A stretch of DNA of 44,836 nt from an uncultured Clostridia bacterium (lineage in GTDB: Bacteria > Bacillota > Clostridia > Oscillospirales > Ruminococcaceae). The notes below the pieces were generated by a model that was given only the letters and a program-made list of their open reading frames with translations, did no database searches and had not been told where the DNA came from. The first letter of the stretch is position 1. Each line of letters starts with the position of its first letter. The position numbers and the translations under genes were made by a program. Of this stretch, positions 28,728-36,777 are shown piece by piece. Location of the stretch: assembly GCA_947631535.1 (NCBI GenBank), contig CANRLU010000006.1:1-44836 (forward strand). Reading direction: 5' to 3'.

Positions 28728-29744
28728 TTAAAGGGAAATATCTTCTAAAGAAAGGGTGGCGGCGGCGTTGAGGCTTTCGTCGGCGCGGCGGCCGGCAAGA
28801 AAGTCGAAATATCCCTGCGCGCCTATCATCGCGGCGTTGTCTCCGCAGTATTTCAGTTCGGGCAGATAGAGCCGAGCTCCCAAAGAATCGCATATTTTTT
28901 TCATCTTCGAGCGTATTCCCGAATTTGCCGAGACTCCCCCCGCAACAACGATATCGCGGTAACCCGTCGCCTTTGCCGCGAGCGAGAGCTTTTCACCGAG
29001 AATGTCGGCAACCGTCTTCTGGAACGACGCCGCAACGTCTTCGCGCTTAAGCTCTTCGCCGCGCTGCTCCGCGTTATGGACGAGGTTTATGACGGCCGTC
29101 TTGAGCCCCGAAAAGCTGAAATCGTATTCGCAGCCCGTCATCTTGGGCTTCGGGAACTTATAGGCGGTCTTCGAGCCGAGTTTTGCACAGTCGTCGATAT
29201 ACTTCCCTCCGGGGTAGGGGAAGCCGAGCACACGCGCCACTTTGTCGAAGCACTCGCCGGCGGCGTCGTCGCGGGTCCTGCCGATGACGCGGTAGCTTGT
29301 AAAGCTCTTTACCTCGACGATATGGCTGTGCCCTCCGCTCACGACAAGGCAGAGAAATGGCGGCTTCAGGTCGGGGTGGGAGATGTAATTTGCCGCGATG
29401 TGCCCCGCTATGTGGTGGACGGGTATAAGCGGCTTTTCGGTTATCATAGCGAGCCCCTTTGCGTAGCTCACGCCCACGAGAAGGGCTCCTATAAGCCCCG
29501 GGGCGTAGGTGACCGCTATGGCGTCTATTTCGCCAAACGCAAGTCCGGCCTCTTCAAGAGCGCCGTTCACCACGCCGCAGATGCTCTCAATGTGCCTGCG
29601 CGAGGCTATCTCGGGCACGACTCCGCCGTAGAGCTTATGCTCTTCTATCTGCGAGGCCACTATGTTTGACAGGACCGTTCTCCCGTCTTCGACGACGGCG
29701 GCGGCAGTCTCGTCGCAGGAGGATTCGATGGCTAAGATCTTCAA
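28728..29744 (-). CDS. tsaD: tRNA N6-adenosine threonylcarbamoyltransferase TsaD
   Basis: MKILAIESSCDETAAAVVEDGRTVLSNIVASQI, APGLIGALLVGVSYAKGLA, PVHHIAGHIAANY, VVAGGVSANSGIR. Confidence 0.97.
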   Translation of the reverse strand: MKILAIESSCDETAAAVVEDGRTVLSNIVASQIEEHKLYGGVVPEIASRRHIESICGVVNGALEEAGLAFGEIDAIAVTYAPGLIGALLVGVSYAKGLAMITEKPLIPVHHIAGHIAANYISHPDLKPPFLCLVVSGGHSHIVEVKSFTSYRVIGRTRDDAAGECFDKVARVLGFPYPGGKYIDDCAKLGSKTAYKFPKPKMTGCEYDFSFSGLKTAVINLVHNAEQRGEELKREDVAASFQKTVADILGEKLSLAAKATGYRDIVVAGGVSANSGIRSKMKKICDSLGARLYLPELKYCGDNAAMIGAQGYFDFLAGRRADESLNAAATLSLEDISL

Positions 29745-29769
29745 GATATCACTTCTTTCCGCGAGCGGG

Positions 29770-30234
29770 TCAGAAAGCCGCTCTGCCGTATGTTTTTTTC
29801 ATTATTATCGCGTTCTCGACGGGCGAACTGTAGTAGTTTTTCCTGACATACACTTTAAAAAACCCGATGGAAGAATATAGCTCCTGCGCGGCGAGGTTGG
29901 ACTCGCGCACCTCTAAAAAGGCCTTTTCCGGGGAAAACATCTCTTCGAGAGCGGATATCAGCGCCCTTGCGGCGCCCATTCGTCGGTATTCCTTTTTTAC
30001 CGCGACCGAGCCTATTTCGAGCTCGCCCATTACGCAGTTTCCGCAGATGTAGCCGATTATCGCGCCCTCGCAGACGGCGCAGAGCGCGGCGAAGATGCCG
30101 CTGTCGTCGTTGGCGAGCTCTTTAAAGTCGCTGAGCGGCCAAGCCTCCGACTCAAAGCAGCTTTTTTCTATCTCATACACCGCGGGCACGTCTTCGGGAA
30201 GCATTTTTCTTATCTCAAAACGCATAGGGGTCAT
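29770..30234 (-). CDS. rimI: Ribosomal protein S18 alanine N-acetyltransferase-like GNAT
   Basis: IRKMLPEDVPAVYEIEKSCFESEAWPLSDFKEL, EIGSVAVKKEYRRMGAARALISALEE, FLEVRESNLAAQELYSSIGF; adjacent to tsaD. Confidence 0.92.
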   Translation of the reverse strand: MTPMRFEIRKMLPEDVPAVYEIEKSCFESEAWPLSDFKELANDDSGIFAALCAVCEGAIIGYICGNCVMGELEIGSVAVKKEYRRMGAARALISALEEMFSPEKAFLEVRESNLAAQELYSSIGFFKVYVRKNYYSSPVENAIIMKKTYGRAAF

Positions 30235-31067
30235 TCCTTTTCCGCGAGCAGGGCGGAATAGAGCTCGCTCTTTGAAAAGCCGGAGGTCTTCGCGATCTCG
30301 CGGCAGGCGTCGGCGGCGCGGGCGCCGCTTTCTACAAGCTCTTTTACCCTTTCAAGCGCGTCTTCGAGCGTGAGCTCGGCTTCGGGGAGCGGCTTTACGC
30401 CCTCGACAACGAGGACGTACTCTCCGCGGGGCTTTCTGAGGTCGTCGTCATACAGGTCCACCGCCTCGGAGAGCGTTGTGCGGATGACTTCTTCGTGGAG
30501 CTTGGTGAGCTCGCGGCAGATGGAGATTCTGCGGTCGCCGAAATATTTGAGAAGGTCGGAAAGCGTGGCGACGAGCTTGTGGGGCGCCTCGTAGAATATA
30601 ACGGTGCGGGGCTCGCGGGCGGCGGCGGAAAGCGCTTCGCTGCGGGAGCTCGGAGAAGTTGAGGGGAAGCCCTCGAAAACGAACTTCGAGGTGTCGAGCC
30701 CGCTCACGGCGAGCGCGGATATCACGGCGCTCGGCCCCGGGACCACCTCCACGGGGACGCCGTTTTCGGCGCAGAGCTTAACGAGGTCTTCGCCCGGGTC
30801 GGAGATGCAGGGCATACCGGCGTCGGTGACTACGGCGCATGTCTCGCCCGAGAGTATCCGGCGGATTATCTCGTCGCCGACGTATTTGCGGTTGTGCTCG
30901 TGGTAGCTTAAAAGCGGCTTTTTTATCTCAAAGTGCTGCAAAAGCTTTCGGGTGACGCGGGTGTCCTCCGCGGCTATGAAATCGACGGAGCGAAGCGTTT
31001 CGACGGCACGGTAGGTCATATCGCCGAGGTTGCCTATCGGCGTCCCGACGACGTAGAGCTTCGACAT
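30231..31067 (-). CDS. rsmI: 16S rRNA (cytidine(1402)-2'-O)-methyltransferase
   Basis: MSKLYVVGTPIGNLGDMTYRAVETLRSVDFIAAEDTRVTRKLL, SYHEHN, VTDAGMPCISDPGEDLV, VPGPSAVISALAVSGL. Confidence 0.96.
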   Translation of the reverse strand: MSKLYVVGTPIGNLGDMTYRAVETLRSVDFIAAEDTRVTRKLLQHFEIKKPLLSYHEHNRKYVGDEIIRRILSGETCAVVTDAGMPCISDPGEDLVKLCAENGVPVEVVPGPSAVISALAVSGLDTSKFVFEGFPSTSPSSRSEALSAAAREPRTVIFYEAPHKLVATLSDLLKYFGDRRISICRELTKLHEEVIRTTLSEAVDLYDDDLRKPRGEYVLVVEGVKPLPEAELTLEDALERVKELVESGARAADACREIAKTSGFSKSELYSALLAEKE

Positions 31068-31104
31068 TTTATCACTTCCTTGTGTTTAGTGTGCGCCTCG
31101 GTGA

Positions 31105-31197
31105 GGGCGAAGCCCGCCGCGCACGAAGTGCGCGGCTTGCGCGCGGCGCAGCCGCGCGCAAGGGCCCGCCCGCAGGGCGGGCTCGGGCTTCGCCCGA
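31105..31197. repeat. Array of five abutting GC-rich hairpins (array B)
   Basis: GGGC-GAA-GCCC (31105-31115), GCCGCGCAC-GAA-GTGCGCGGC (31116-31136), TTGCGCGCGGC-GCA-GCCGCGCGCAA (31137-31161), GCCCGCCC-GCA-GGGCGGGC (31164-31182), TCGGGC-TTC-GCCCGA (31183-31197). Confidence 0.92.
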
Positions 31198-31258
31198 AGG
31201 CGGGAGCCCCGACTTTGTTGCCTCGCAGCGGCGGCAAAGGAGCTCGCCGGCCGTGCGC

Positions 31259-31969
31259 TCAAATTCCGTAAATGCGCTTCATCTCGCGCGAATATTCCTC
31301 GCCCTCCATAATAAGGAGAGGGCTTTCTATCTTCATAAATCCCGAGCCGCCCAGCCTGCCCTCAAGGAGAACGAGCCACGCGGGGGAGTCGGCGTTTTTG
31401 TGGACGGTTCGCAGGCGCTTCGGCTCTATCCCGCAGCTTCGCATAGCCGATATGCAGTCGGCAAGCCGTTCGGGGCGGTTGCATATGCAAAGCCTCCCGC
31501 CGAATTTCAGGCTCCTTTTCGCCGCCTCGCAGACGTCCTGTATGCTGCACTCTATTTCGTGTCGGGCAAGAGCCTGCGCGGCGTCGGCGCTTTTGGCGCC
31601 CGTCCCTCCGCGCTTATAGGGCGGGTTACAGGTGATGAGGTCGAGCGCACGCTCGCTCCGCCATTCCCTGAGATTTGCACAGACAGGTTTCAGCCTGTCC
31701 GCACCCGAAAGCTCCTTCGACATCACTGCAAGGTCGTAAGCCTTTTTCTGAATCTCCACAGCCGTTACCTCGGCGGGAAGGTGATTTTTAAGCATAAGCA
31801 GCGCGACGATGCCGTTTCCGGAGCAGAGGTCGCAGCAAAAGTCCTTGTGCCTCGGCGCGGCGAAGTCGGCAAGCAGAAAGGCGTCGGTCCCGAATCGGTG
31901 CTCTTTTGAGATCACTACCTTGTAACCGTTACCGAGGTCTTCGGCCGAGAGGCCGTCATATTGAGGCAT
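31259..31969 (-). CDS. tRNA1(Val) (adenine(37)-N6)-methyltransferase-like (YfiC/TrmN6 family)
   Basis: GNGYKVVISKEHRFGTDAFLLADFA, CDLCSGNGIVALLML, LDLITCNPPYKRGGTG (NPPY motif); MPQYDGL start preferred over upstream 31990. Confidence 0.88.
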   Translation of the reverse strand: MPQYDGLSAEDLGNGYKVVISKEHRFGTDAFLLADFAAPRHKDFCCDLCSGNGIVALLMLKNHLPAEVTAVEIQKKAYDLAVMSKELSGADRLKPVCANLREWRSERALDLITCNPPYKRGGTGAKSADAAQALARHEIECSIQDVCEAAKRSLKFGGRLCICNRPERLADCISAMRSCGIEPKRLRTVHKNADSPAWLVLLEGRLGGSGFMKIESPLLIMEGEEYSREMKRIYGI

Positions 31970-32933
31970 TTTCGAGCACCTCCTCGGCAAGCCTTTTTAA
32001 ATCGTCGAGGGTGTTGAGCGAGCCCGACAAATTGCGGTATTTTGCCGCTCCGCGAACTCCCTTTAAATACCACGCGACGTTTTTTCGCGCCTCTCTCACG
32101 CCCTGCGCCTCGCCCTTGTATTCCACGATGCGCTCGGCGTGCTTTATCATCACCCGCAGGCGCTCTTCGAGCGGAGGCTCCGGCAAAATCTCGCCGGTCT
32201 CAAGATACCTCTTTATCTGCGCAAACACCCACGGGCGGCCGTTTGAGGCCCGCGCCAGCGAAACGAGGTCACAGCCGGTTTCAGAATACATTTTTGCGGC
32301 GTCTTTGCCGCCTAAAATATCCCCGTTTCCGATAACAGGTATCTTTACGGCCTCCTTAACCGCCTTTATGACCGACCAGTCCGACCGGCTGCTGTACATC
32401 TGCGTTCTCGTTCTCGGGTGGACGGCTACGGCGGAGGCTCCCGCCTGCTCCATCATCACGCCGAAAGGCACCGCGTTGATGCTGTTTTCGTCCCAGCCTG
32501 CGCGGAATTTCACCGTTACCGGACATTCCGCCCTCGAGACCGCCGCTTTAACGAGCTCTGCCGCGAGTTCGGGGGTCTTCATAAGTGCGCTGCCTCCCCC
32601 GGGATTTACCACCTTTGCGACGGGGCAGCCCATATTTATGTCGATGATATCGGGCTTGAAGCGGTTGACTATCTCAACGGCTTTTGCCATATATTCCGGC
32701 TCTTCTCCGAAGAGCTGTATCGCATAGGGTCGCTCGGAATTGCAGACCTCGCAGAGCTCGAGCGAGCCCGCCCCGCCGTAGCAAAGCCCTTTTGCCGAGA
32801 CCATCTCGCTGCAAAGGTAGCTCGCGCCGTATTCGCGGCATATCTCGCGATAGGCTCGGTCGGCTACAGAAGCCATCGGGCTTAAAGCGCAAGTCTTTTC
32901 TATTTTCACGTTTCCTATCGTTATGAAGTCCAT
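31956..32933 (-). CDS. dus: tRNA-dihydrouridine synthase (DusB-like)
   Basis: NVKIEKTCALSPMASVADRAYREICREYGASYLCSEMVSAKGL, DIIDINMGCPVAKVVNPGGGSALMK, VAVHPRTRTQMYSSRSDWSVI, IPVIGNGDILGGKDA. Confidence 0.95.
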   Translation of the reverse strand: MDFITIGNVKIEKTCALSPMASVADRAYREICREYGASYLCSEMVSAKGLCYGGAGSLELCEVCNSERPYAIQLFGEEPEYMAKAVEIVNRFKPDIIDINMGCPVAKVVNPGGGSALMKTPELAAELVKAAVSRAECPVTVKFRAGWDENSINAVPFGVMMEQAGASAVAVHPRTRTQMYSSRSDWSVIKAVKEAVKIPVIGNGDILGGKDAAKMYSETGCDLVSLARASNGRPWVFAQIKRYLETGEILPEPPLEERLRVMIKHAERIVEYKGEAQGVREARKNVAWYLKGVRGAAKYRNLSGSLNTLDDLKRLAEEVLENASI

Positions 32934-32963
32934 TGTATCCTCACAAAAAGAGATGGCGGCAGT

Positions 32964-33128
32964 TTATATCAAAGTCGGGGTCGTCGGCGAGGAGGCGGCA
33001 GCCTCCGAGACGAAGACGGACGCGGCGGCAGTCTTGAAGTCGGCAGGAAACGCTTGACGCCGCGTTGCCATCGGGCTTAAAGCGCAAGTCTTTTCTATTT
33101 TCACGTTTCCGATAGTTACAAAGTCCAT
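32964..33128 (-). pseudogene. Truncated duplicate of the dus 5' end fused to an unrelated tail
   Basis: MDFVTIGNVKIEKTCALSPMA then TRRQAFPADFKTAAASVFVSEAAASSPTTPTLI*; DNA 33067-33142 matches 32872-32947 at 71 of 76 positions (offset 195). Confidence 0.85.
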
Positions 33129-33248
33129 TATATCCTCACAAATGCGGTGCGGAAATTTGTGTGCACAAAGAGTGCGGTTCCCGTCGGGAGGCTTAAATGC
33201 GGGTCGTCTCACTCCGGCGCGGCCCAAACTGCCTGCGGGCGCCGCCCG

Positions 33249-33330
33249 CCCCCGCTCCGCGGGGGCTTCCCCACAGCCGCGCGCCCCAAGGCGCGCGGCT
33301 GTGGGGCGCACGGCGCCGAAGGCGCCGTGC
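33249..33330. repeat. Array of three consecutive GC-rich hairpins (array C)
   Basis: CCCCCGC-TCC-GCGGGGG (33249-33265), CCCCACAGCCGCGCGCC-CCAA-GGCGCGCGGCTGTGGGG (33269-33306, 17-bp perfect stem), GCACGGCGCC-GAA-GGCGCCGTGC (33308-33330). Confidence 0.92.
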
Positions 33331-33554
33331 AGGCGGCGCTTCCGGCAAAAGCTGCCTTTTCGGCAGAGTGTTTTCAAAGCTCACTGCTTCCGCCGCGCCT
33401 CAGGGAGCGAAAGCAATACACAAATTCATTATACCACAGTTTTTTCGGTTTGTGTAGTCTTTTGACAAAATTTAATGAATTTCCGTTTTGGACTTCCCAA
33501 GGCGGCAAAAATGTGGTATACTGTATAAAAATCCATCGGAAAGGCTATGTGACT

Positions 33555-36083
33555 ATGCGAATACTTGTTATTGACGGCAACTCGATACTCAACCGCGCGT
33601 TTTACGGCATAAAGGTGCTTACCAGCTCAAAGGGCTTCCCTACCAACGCCATAACCGGCTTTATGAACGTGTTTTTGAGAGAACGCGACCGCCTTAAGCC
33701 CGACTGCGCTGCCGTTGCTTTCGACCTCAAAGCTCCTACTTTCCGTCATAAAGCCTGCGATTTTTATAAGGCCAACCGCAAGGGCATGCCCGACGAGCTC
33801 GCGCAGCAGCTCCCCAAGGTAAAAGAGCTTCTTTTGAGCCTCGGCGTTACCGTTCTTGAGACCGAGGGCTTCGAGGCCGACGATATCCTCGGCTCCGTTG
33901 CCGCGCTCTTCTCCGCCCCCGAAGACGAGGTGTATATCCTCTCGGGAGACCGCGATACCCTTCAGCTCATCGGCGGAAACGCCACCGTCCTTCTTGCCAC
34001 TACCCGCGAGACCGTCCCCTACGACCGCGACCGCTTTTATATGGAATACGGCGTAGAGCCGATACAGCTCATAGACATAAAGGCGCTGATGGGCGACAGT
34101 TCCGACAATATCCCCGGGGTGCAGGGCATAGGCGAAAAGACCGCCAAGGCCCTTATAGCGGAATACGGCTCGGTTGAGAATCTTTATAATAAGCTCGATG
34201 CCGCAAAGCTCACGCCGTCGGCAAAAAGCAAGCTCGAAAACGGCCGCGAGTCGGCGTTTCAGAGCAAGTGGCTCGCGACCATAGTGAAAACGGCTCCCGT
34301 CCCGCAGGACAAGTCGGCATATCTCCCCTCCGAGCCCGACACCGGCGCGGCGGCGTCTCTTCTTACCGAGCTCGAGATGTTCAAGCTCCTCGACCGCCTC
34401 GGCCTCGAAAGAGCAGCCGTTATTCCGGCGGAAACTGCGGCCGAACCCGAGCGCGAAGTTTCCGCAAAGCCCCTCGAAGCCGGCGATATCCCCGAGCTTT
34501 CAAAGGAGCCAAGCTGCTTTATCTATAAAGACGGCGCGCTCGAAGTGATTTCCGGCTTCACCGTTTACACCTCCGACGACCCCGAGCTGATACTCGACTA
34601 CCTCTCGTCGGGCGGCAAAAAGACCGCTTTCTCGGCAAAGGCGGCGTATAAGCTCTGCTTTGAAAACCAAAAAGAGCTCTCCGGGCTCGAATTTATCTGC
34701 GACCTCGCCGGATATCTTCTCAATTCGCAAGCCACGGATTATACTGTGAGTAATTTGTGCGGTTCAAATAACGTTCCGTATAGTAAAAATCCCGATTATG
34801 CCGACATAATTTCCCTCCCTGCACTCTCCGAAAAGCTCCGCTCGGAGGTAGAGCGGACGGGAATGTCGTCACTTTTATACGACATCGAGCAGCCGCTCTG
34901 CGAGGTGCTCGCCTCTATGGAAGTCCTCGGCGTGCGCGTCGATTCCGACGGCATACGCGCCTTCGGCAAGAGCCTTGAGGCGGACATCTCCGAGCTCGAG
35001 CAGCGCATATATCTCTTGGCAGGGAGGCAGTTCAACATCAACTCCTCGAAGCAGCTCGGCGAGGTGCTCTTTGAAGACCTCGGCCTGCCGAGGGGGAAGA
35101 AAAACCACCGCGGGTTTTCTACGAGCGCCGAAGTCCTTGAGGATCTCGTCCCCATTCACCCGATAGCGCAGGACATTCTGGATTACAGGACTCTCACCAA
35201 GCTCCGCTCGACCTATGTTGACGGCCTGCTCGAAGAGGTCTGCCCCGACGGCAGGGTGCGCTCGGAGTTTCGGCAGACCGAGACCCGCACTGGGCGCATC
35301 TCGTCGTCCAACCCCAATATGCAGAACATTCCCGTGCGCAAGGAGCTCGGGCGGAATATGCGCAAATTCTTCATCGCTGCCGAAGGAAAGACTCTCCTTG
35401 ACGCCGACTACAGCCAGATAGAGCTGAGAGTTTTGGCCTCTATGAGCGGCGACGAAAATATGAGAGACGCCTTTTTGTCGGGGGCCGACATTCACACAAG
35501 GACGGCCTCGCAGGTGTTCGGGCTGCCGGAGGAATTCGTTGACCAGAATATGAGAAGAGCGGCAAAGGCGGTCAACTTCGGGATAATTTACGGCATAGGC
35601 GCTTTCAGCCTTTCAAAGGACATAAACTGCTCGGTCGCAGAGGCGGACAGGTATATCAAAAACTACCTCGGGACATATCCGAAGATAGACAGATTTATGA
35701 ACGAGACGGTGGAGTTTGCCCAGAAAAACGGCTATGTAACAACGCTTTTCGGCCGCAGAAGGTATATCCCCGAGCTCAAGGCCTCGAACAACAATCTTAG
35801 GTCGTTCGGCAAGCGCGCGGCGATGAATGCGCCTATCCAGGGAACCGCCGCCGACATCATAAAGATAGCGATGATAAGGGTCTACCGCCGGTTGAAGGAG
35901 GAAAAGCTCGACGCAAAGCTGATTTTGCAGGTCCACGACGAGCTTATAGTCGAGACCTCGGAGAGCTGCCGCGCCGAGGCCGCAAAGGTGCTCTCGGAGG
36001 AGATGCAGAAGGCGGCCGAGCTTTCCGTACCGCTCACGGCCGAAGTGAACGCCGGCAGGAGCTGGTATGACGCAAAGGGGTAA
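33555..36083 (+). CDS. polA: DNA polymerase I
   Basis: MRILVIDGNSILNRAFYGI (5' nuclease), SGDRDTLQLI, MGDSSDNIPGVQGIGEKTA; polymerase ADYSQIELRVLASMSGD, RRAAKAVNFGIIYGIGAFSLS, LQVHDELIVE. True start at 33555 after GGAAAGG; the 33147 ORF start lies in hairpin array DNA. Confidence 0.95.
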   Translation: MRILVIDGNSILNRAFYGIKVLTSSKGFPTNAITGFMNVFLRERDRLKPDCAAVAFDLKAPTFRHKACDFYKANRKGMPDELAQQLPKVKELLLSLGVTVLETEGFEADDILGSVAALFSAPEDEVYILSGDRDTLQLIGGNATVLLATTRETVPYDRDRFYMEYGVEPIQLIDIKALMGDSSDNIPGVQGIGEKTAKALIAEYGSVENLYNKLDAAKLTPSAKSKLENGRESAFQSKWLATIVKTAPVPQDKSAYLPSEPDTGAAASLLTELEMFKLLDRLGLERAAVIPAETAAEPEREVSAKPLEAGDIPELSKEPSCFIYKDGALEVISGFTVYTSDDPELILDYLSSGGKKTAFSAKAAYKLCFENQKELSGLEFICDLAGYLLNSQATDYTVSNLCGSNNVPYSKNPDYADIISLPALSEKLRSEVERTGMSSLLYDIEQPLCEVLASMEVLGVRVDSDGIRAFGKSLEADISELEQRIYLLAGRQFNINSSKQLGEVLFEDLGLPRGKKNHRGFSTSAEVLEDLVPIHPIAQDILDYRTLTKLRSTYVDGLLEEVCPDGRVRSEFRQTETRTGRISSSNPNMQNIPVRKELGRNMRKFFIAAEGKTLLDADYSQIELRVLASMSGDENMRDAFLSGADIHTRTASQVFGLPEEFVDQNMRRAAKAVNFGIIYGIGAFSLSKDINCSVAEADRYIKNYLGTYPKIDRFMNETVEFAQKNGYVTTLFGRRRYIPELKASNNNLRSFGKRAAMNAPIQGTAADIIKIAMIRVYRRLKEEKLDAKLILQVHDELIVETSESCRAEAAKVLSEEMQKAAELSVPLTAEVNAGRSWYDAKG

Positions 36084-36151
36084 ACGGGCGGGATATTTGC
36101 CGCCAAAGGGTCGGGAAAGCGCAAAATTTCGCGGTTTTCTCTTTAAAGCCC

Positions 36152-36179
36152 TTGACAAACCTCAAAATCGTGGTATAAT
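36152..36179 (+). promoter_or_regulatory. Putative sigma-A promoter of the rimP-nusA-infB operon
   Basis: TTGACA (36152-36157) - 16 nt - TATAAT (36174-36179). Confidence 0.8.
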
Positions 36180-36200
36180 ATTACCGTAATAAGCTTATGG

Positions 36201-36230
36201 GAAAGGTTGGAATGAGTGTTCCGGCCTTTC
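36201..36230 (+). promoter_or_regulatory. Leader hairpin upstream of rimP
   Basis: GAAAGGTTGGAA-TGAGTG-TTCCGGCCTTTC: 12-bp stem (two G-U pairs as RNA), followed by TTGTTT. Confidence 0.65.
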
Positions 36231-36261
36231 TTGTTTGAAGGTGCCGAAAAGGAGAATGAAA

Positions 36262-36735
36262 ATGGCAGACAGCGCGACTGTAAGAAAAGTCCGTGAACTT
36301 GCGCAGCCGCTCTGCGACGAGCTCGGGCTGTTTCTGTGGGACGTAAAATTTGAGAAAGACGGCGCAAACTGGTTTCTTCGGGTGTTTATAGACAGCGACG
36401 AGGGCATAACCCTTGACGACTGCGAGGCGCTGCACCGCCCGCTCGACAAGCTCCTCGACGAATATGACCCGATACCCCAGAGCTATATCTTAGAGGTGAG
36501 CTCGCCGGGACTCGGAAGAAAGCTCGAGCGTCCAGAACACTTTGAGGTGTGCGTGGGCGACAGGGTGAAGCTGAGGTTCTTCGAGCCGAAAAACGGTTCC
36601 AAGGAGAAGTCGGGAGTGCTCGAAGAGTATTCGGGGCAGGAGATAACCGTTTCGGGCGAAAAAATAAAGCTTTCGGAATGTGCCTCCGTCAGGCTCGACG
36701 ACGACTCGGATATTTCGGTAACGGAAAATGACTGA
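36262..36735 (+). CDS. rimP: Ribosome maturation factor RimP
   Basis: VRELAQPLCDELGLFLWDVKFEKDGANWFLRVFIDSDEGITLDDCEALHRPLDKLLDEYDPIPQSYILEVSSPGLGRKLERPEHF; upstream of nusA. Confidence 0.95.
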   Translation: MADSATVRKVRELAQPLCDELGLFLWDVKFEKDGANWFLRVFIDSDEGITLDDCEALHRPLDKLLDEYDPIPQSYILEVSSPGLGRKLERPEHFEVCVGDRVKLRFFEPKNGSKEKSGVLEEYSGQEITVSGEKIKLSECASVRLDDDSDISVTEND

Positions 36736-36777
36736 TACAACTATTATACATTAACGGGAAGGAATGGTCACAAAACT

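Noticed and set aside
33147-33554. N-terminal extension of the polA ORF in the supplied track
   Set aside because: Translates hairpin array and promoter DNA; conserved polA start MRILVIDGNSILNRAFYG is at 33555 with its own RBS.
33555-36083. Apparent lack of a proofreading exonuclease motif in PolA
   Set aside because: Degenerate 3'-5' exonuclease domains are common in bacterial Pol I outside Proteobacteria; not unusual.
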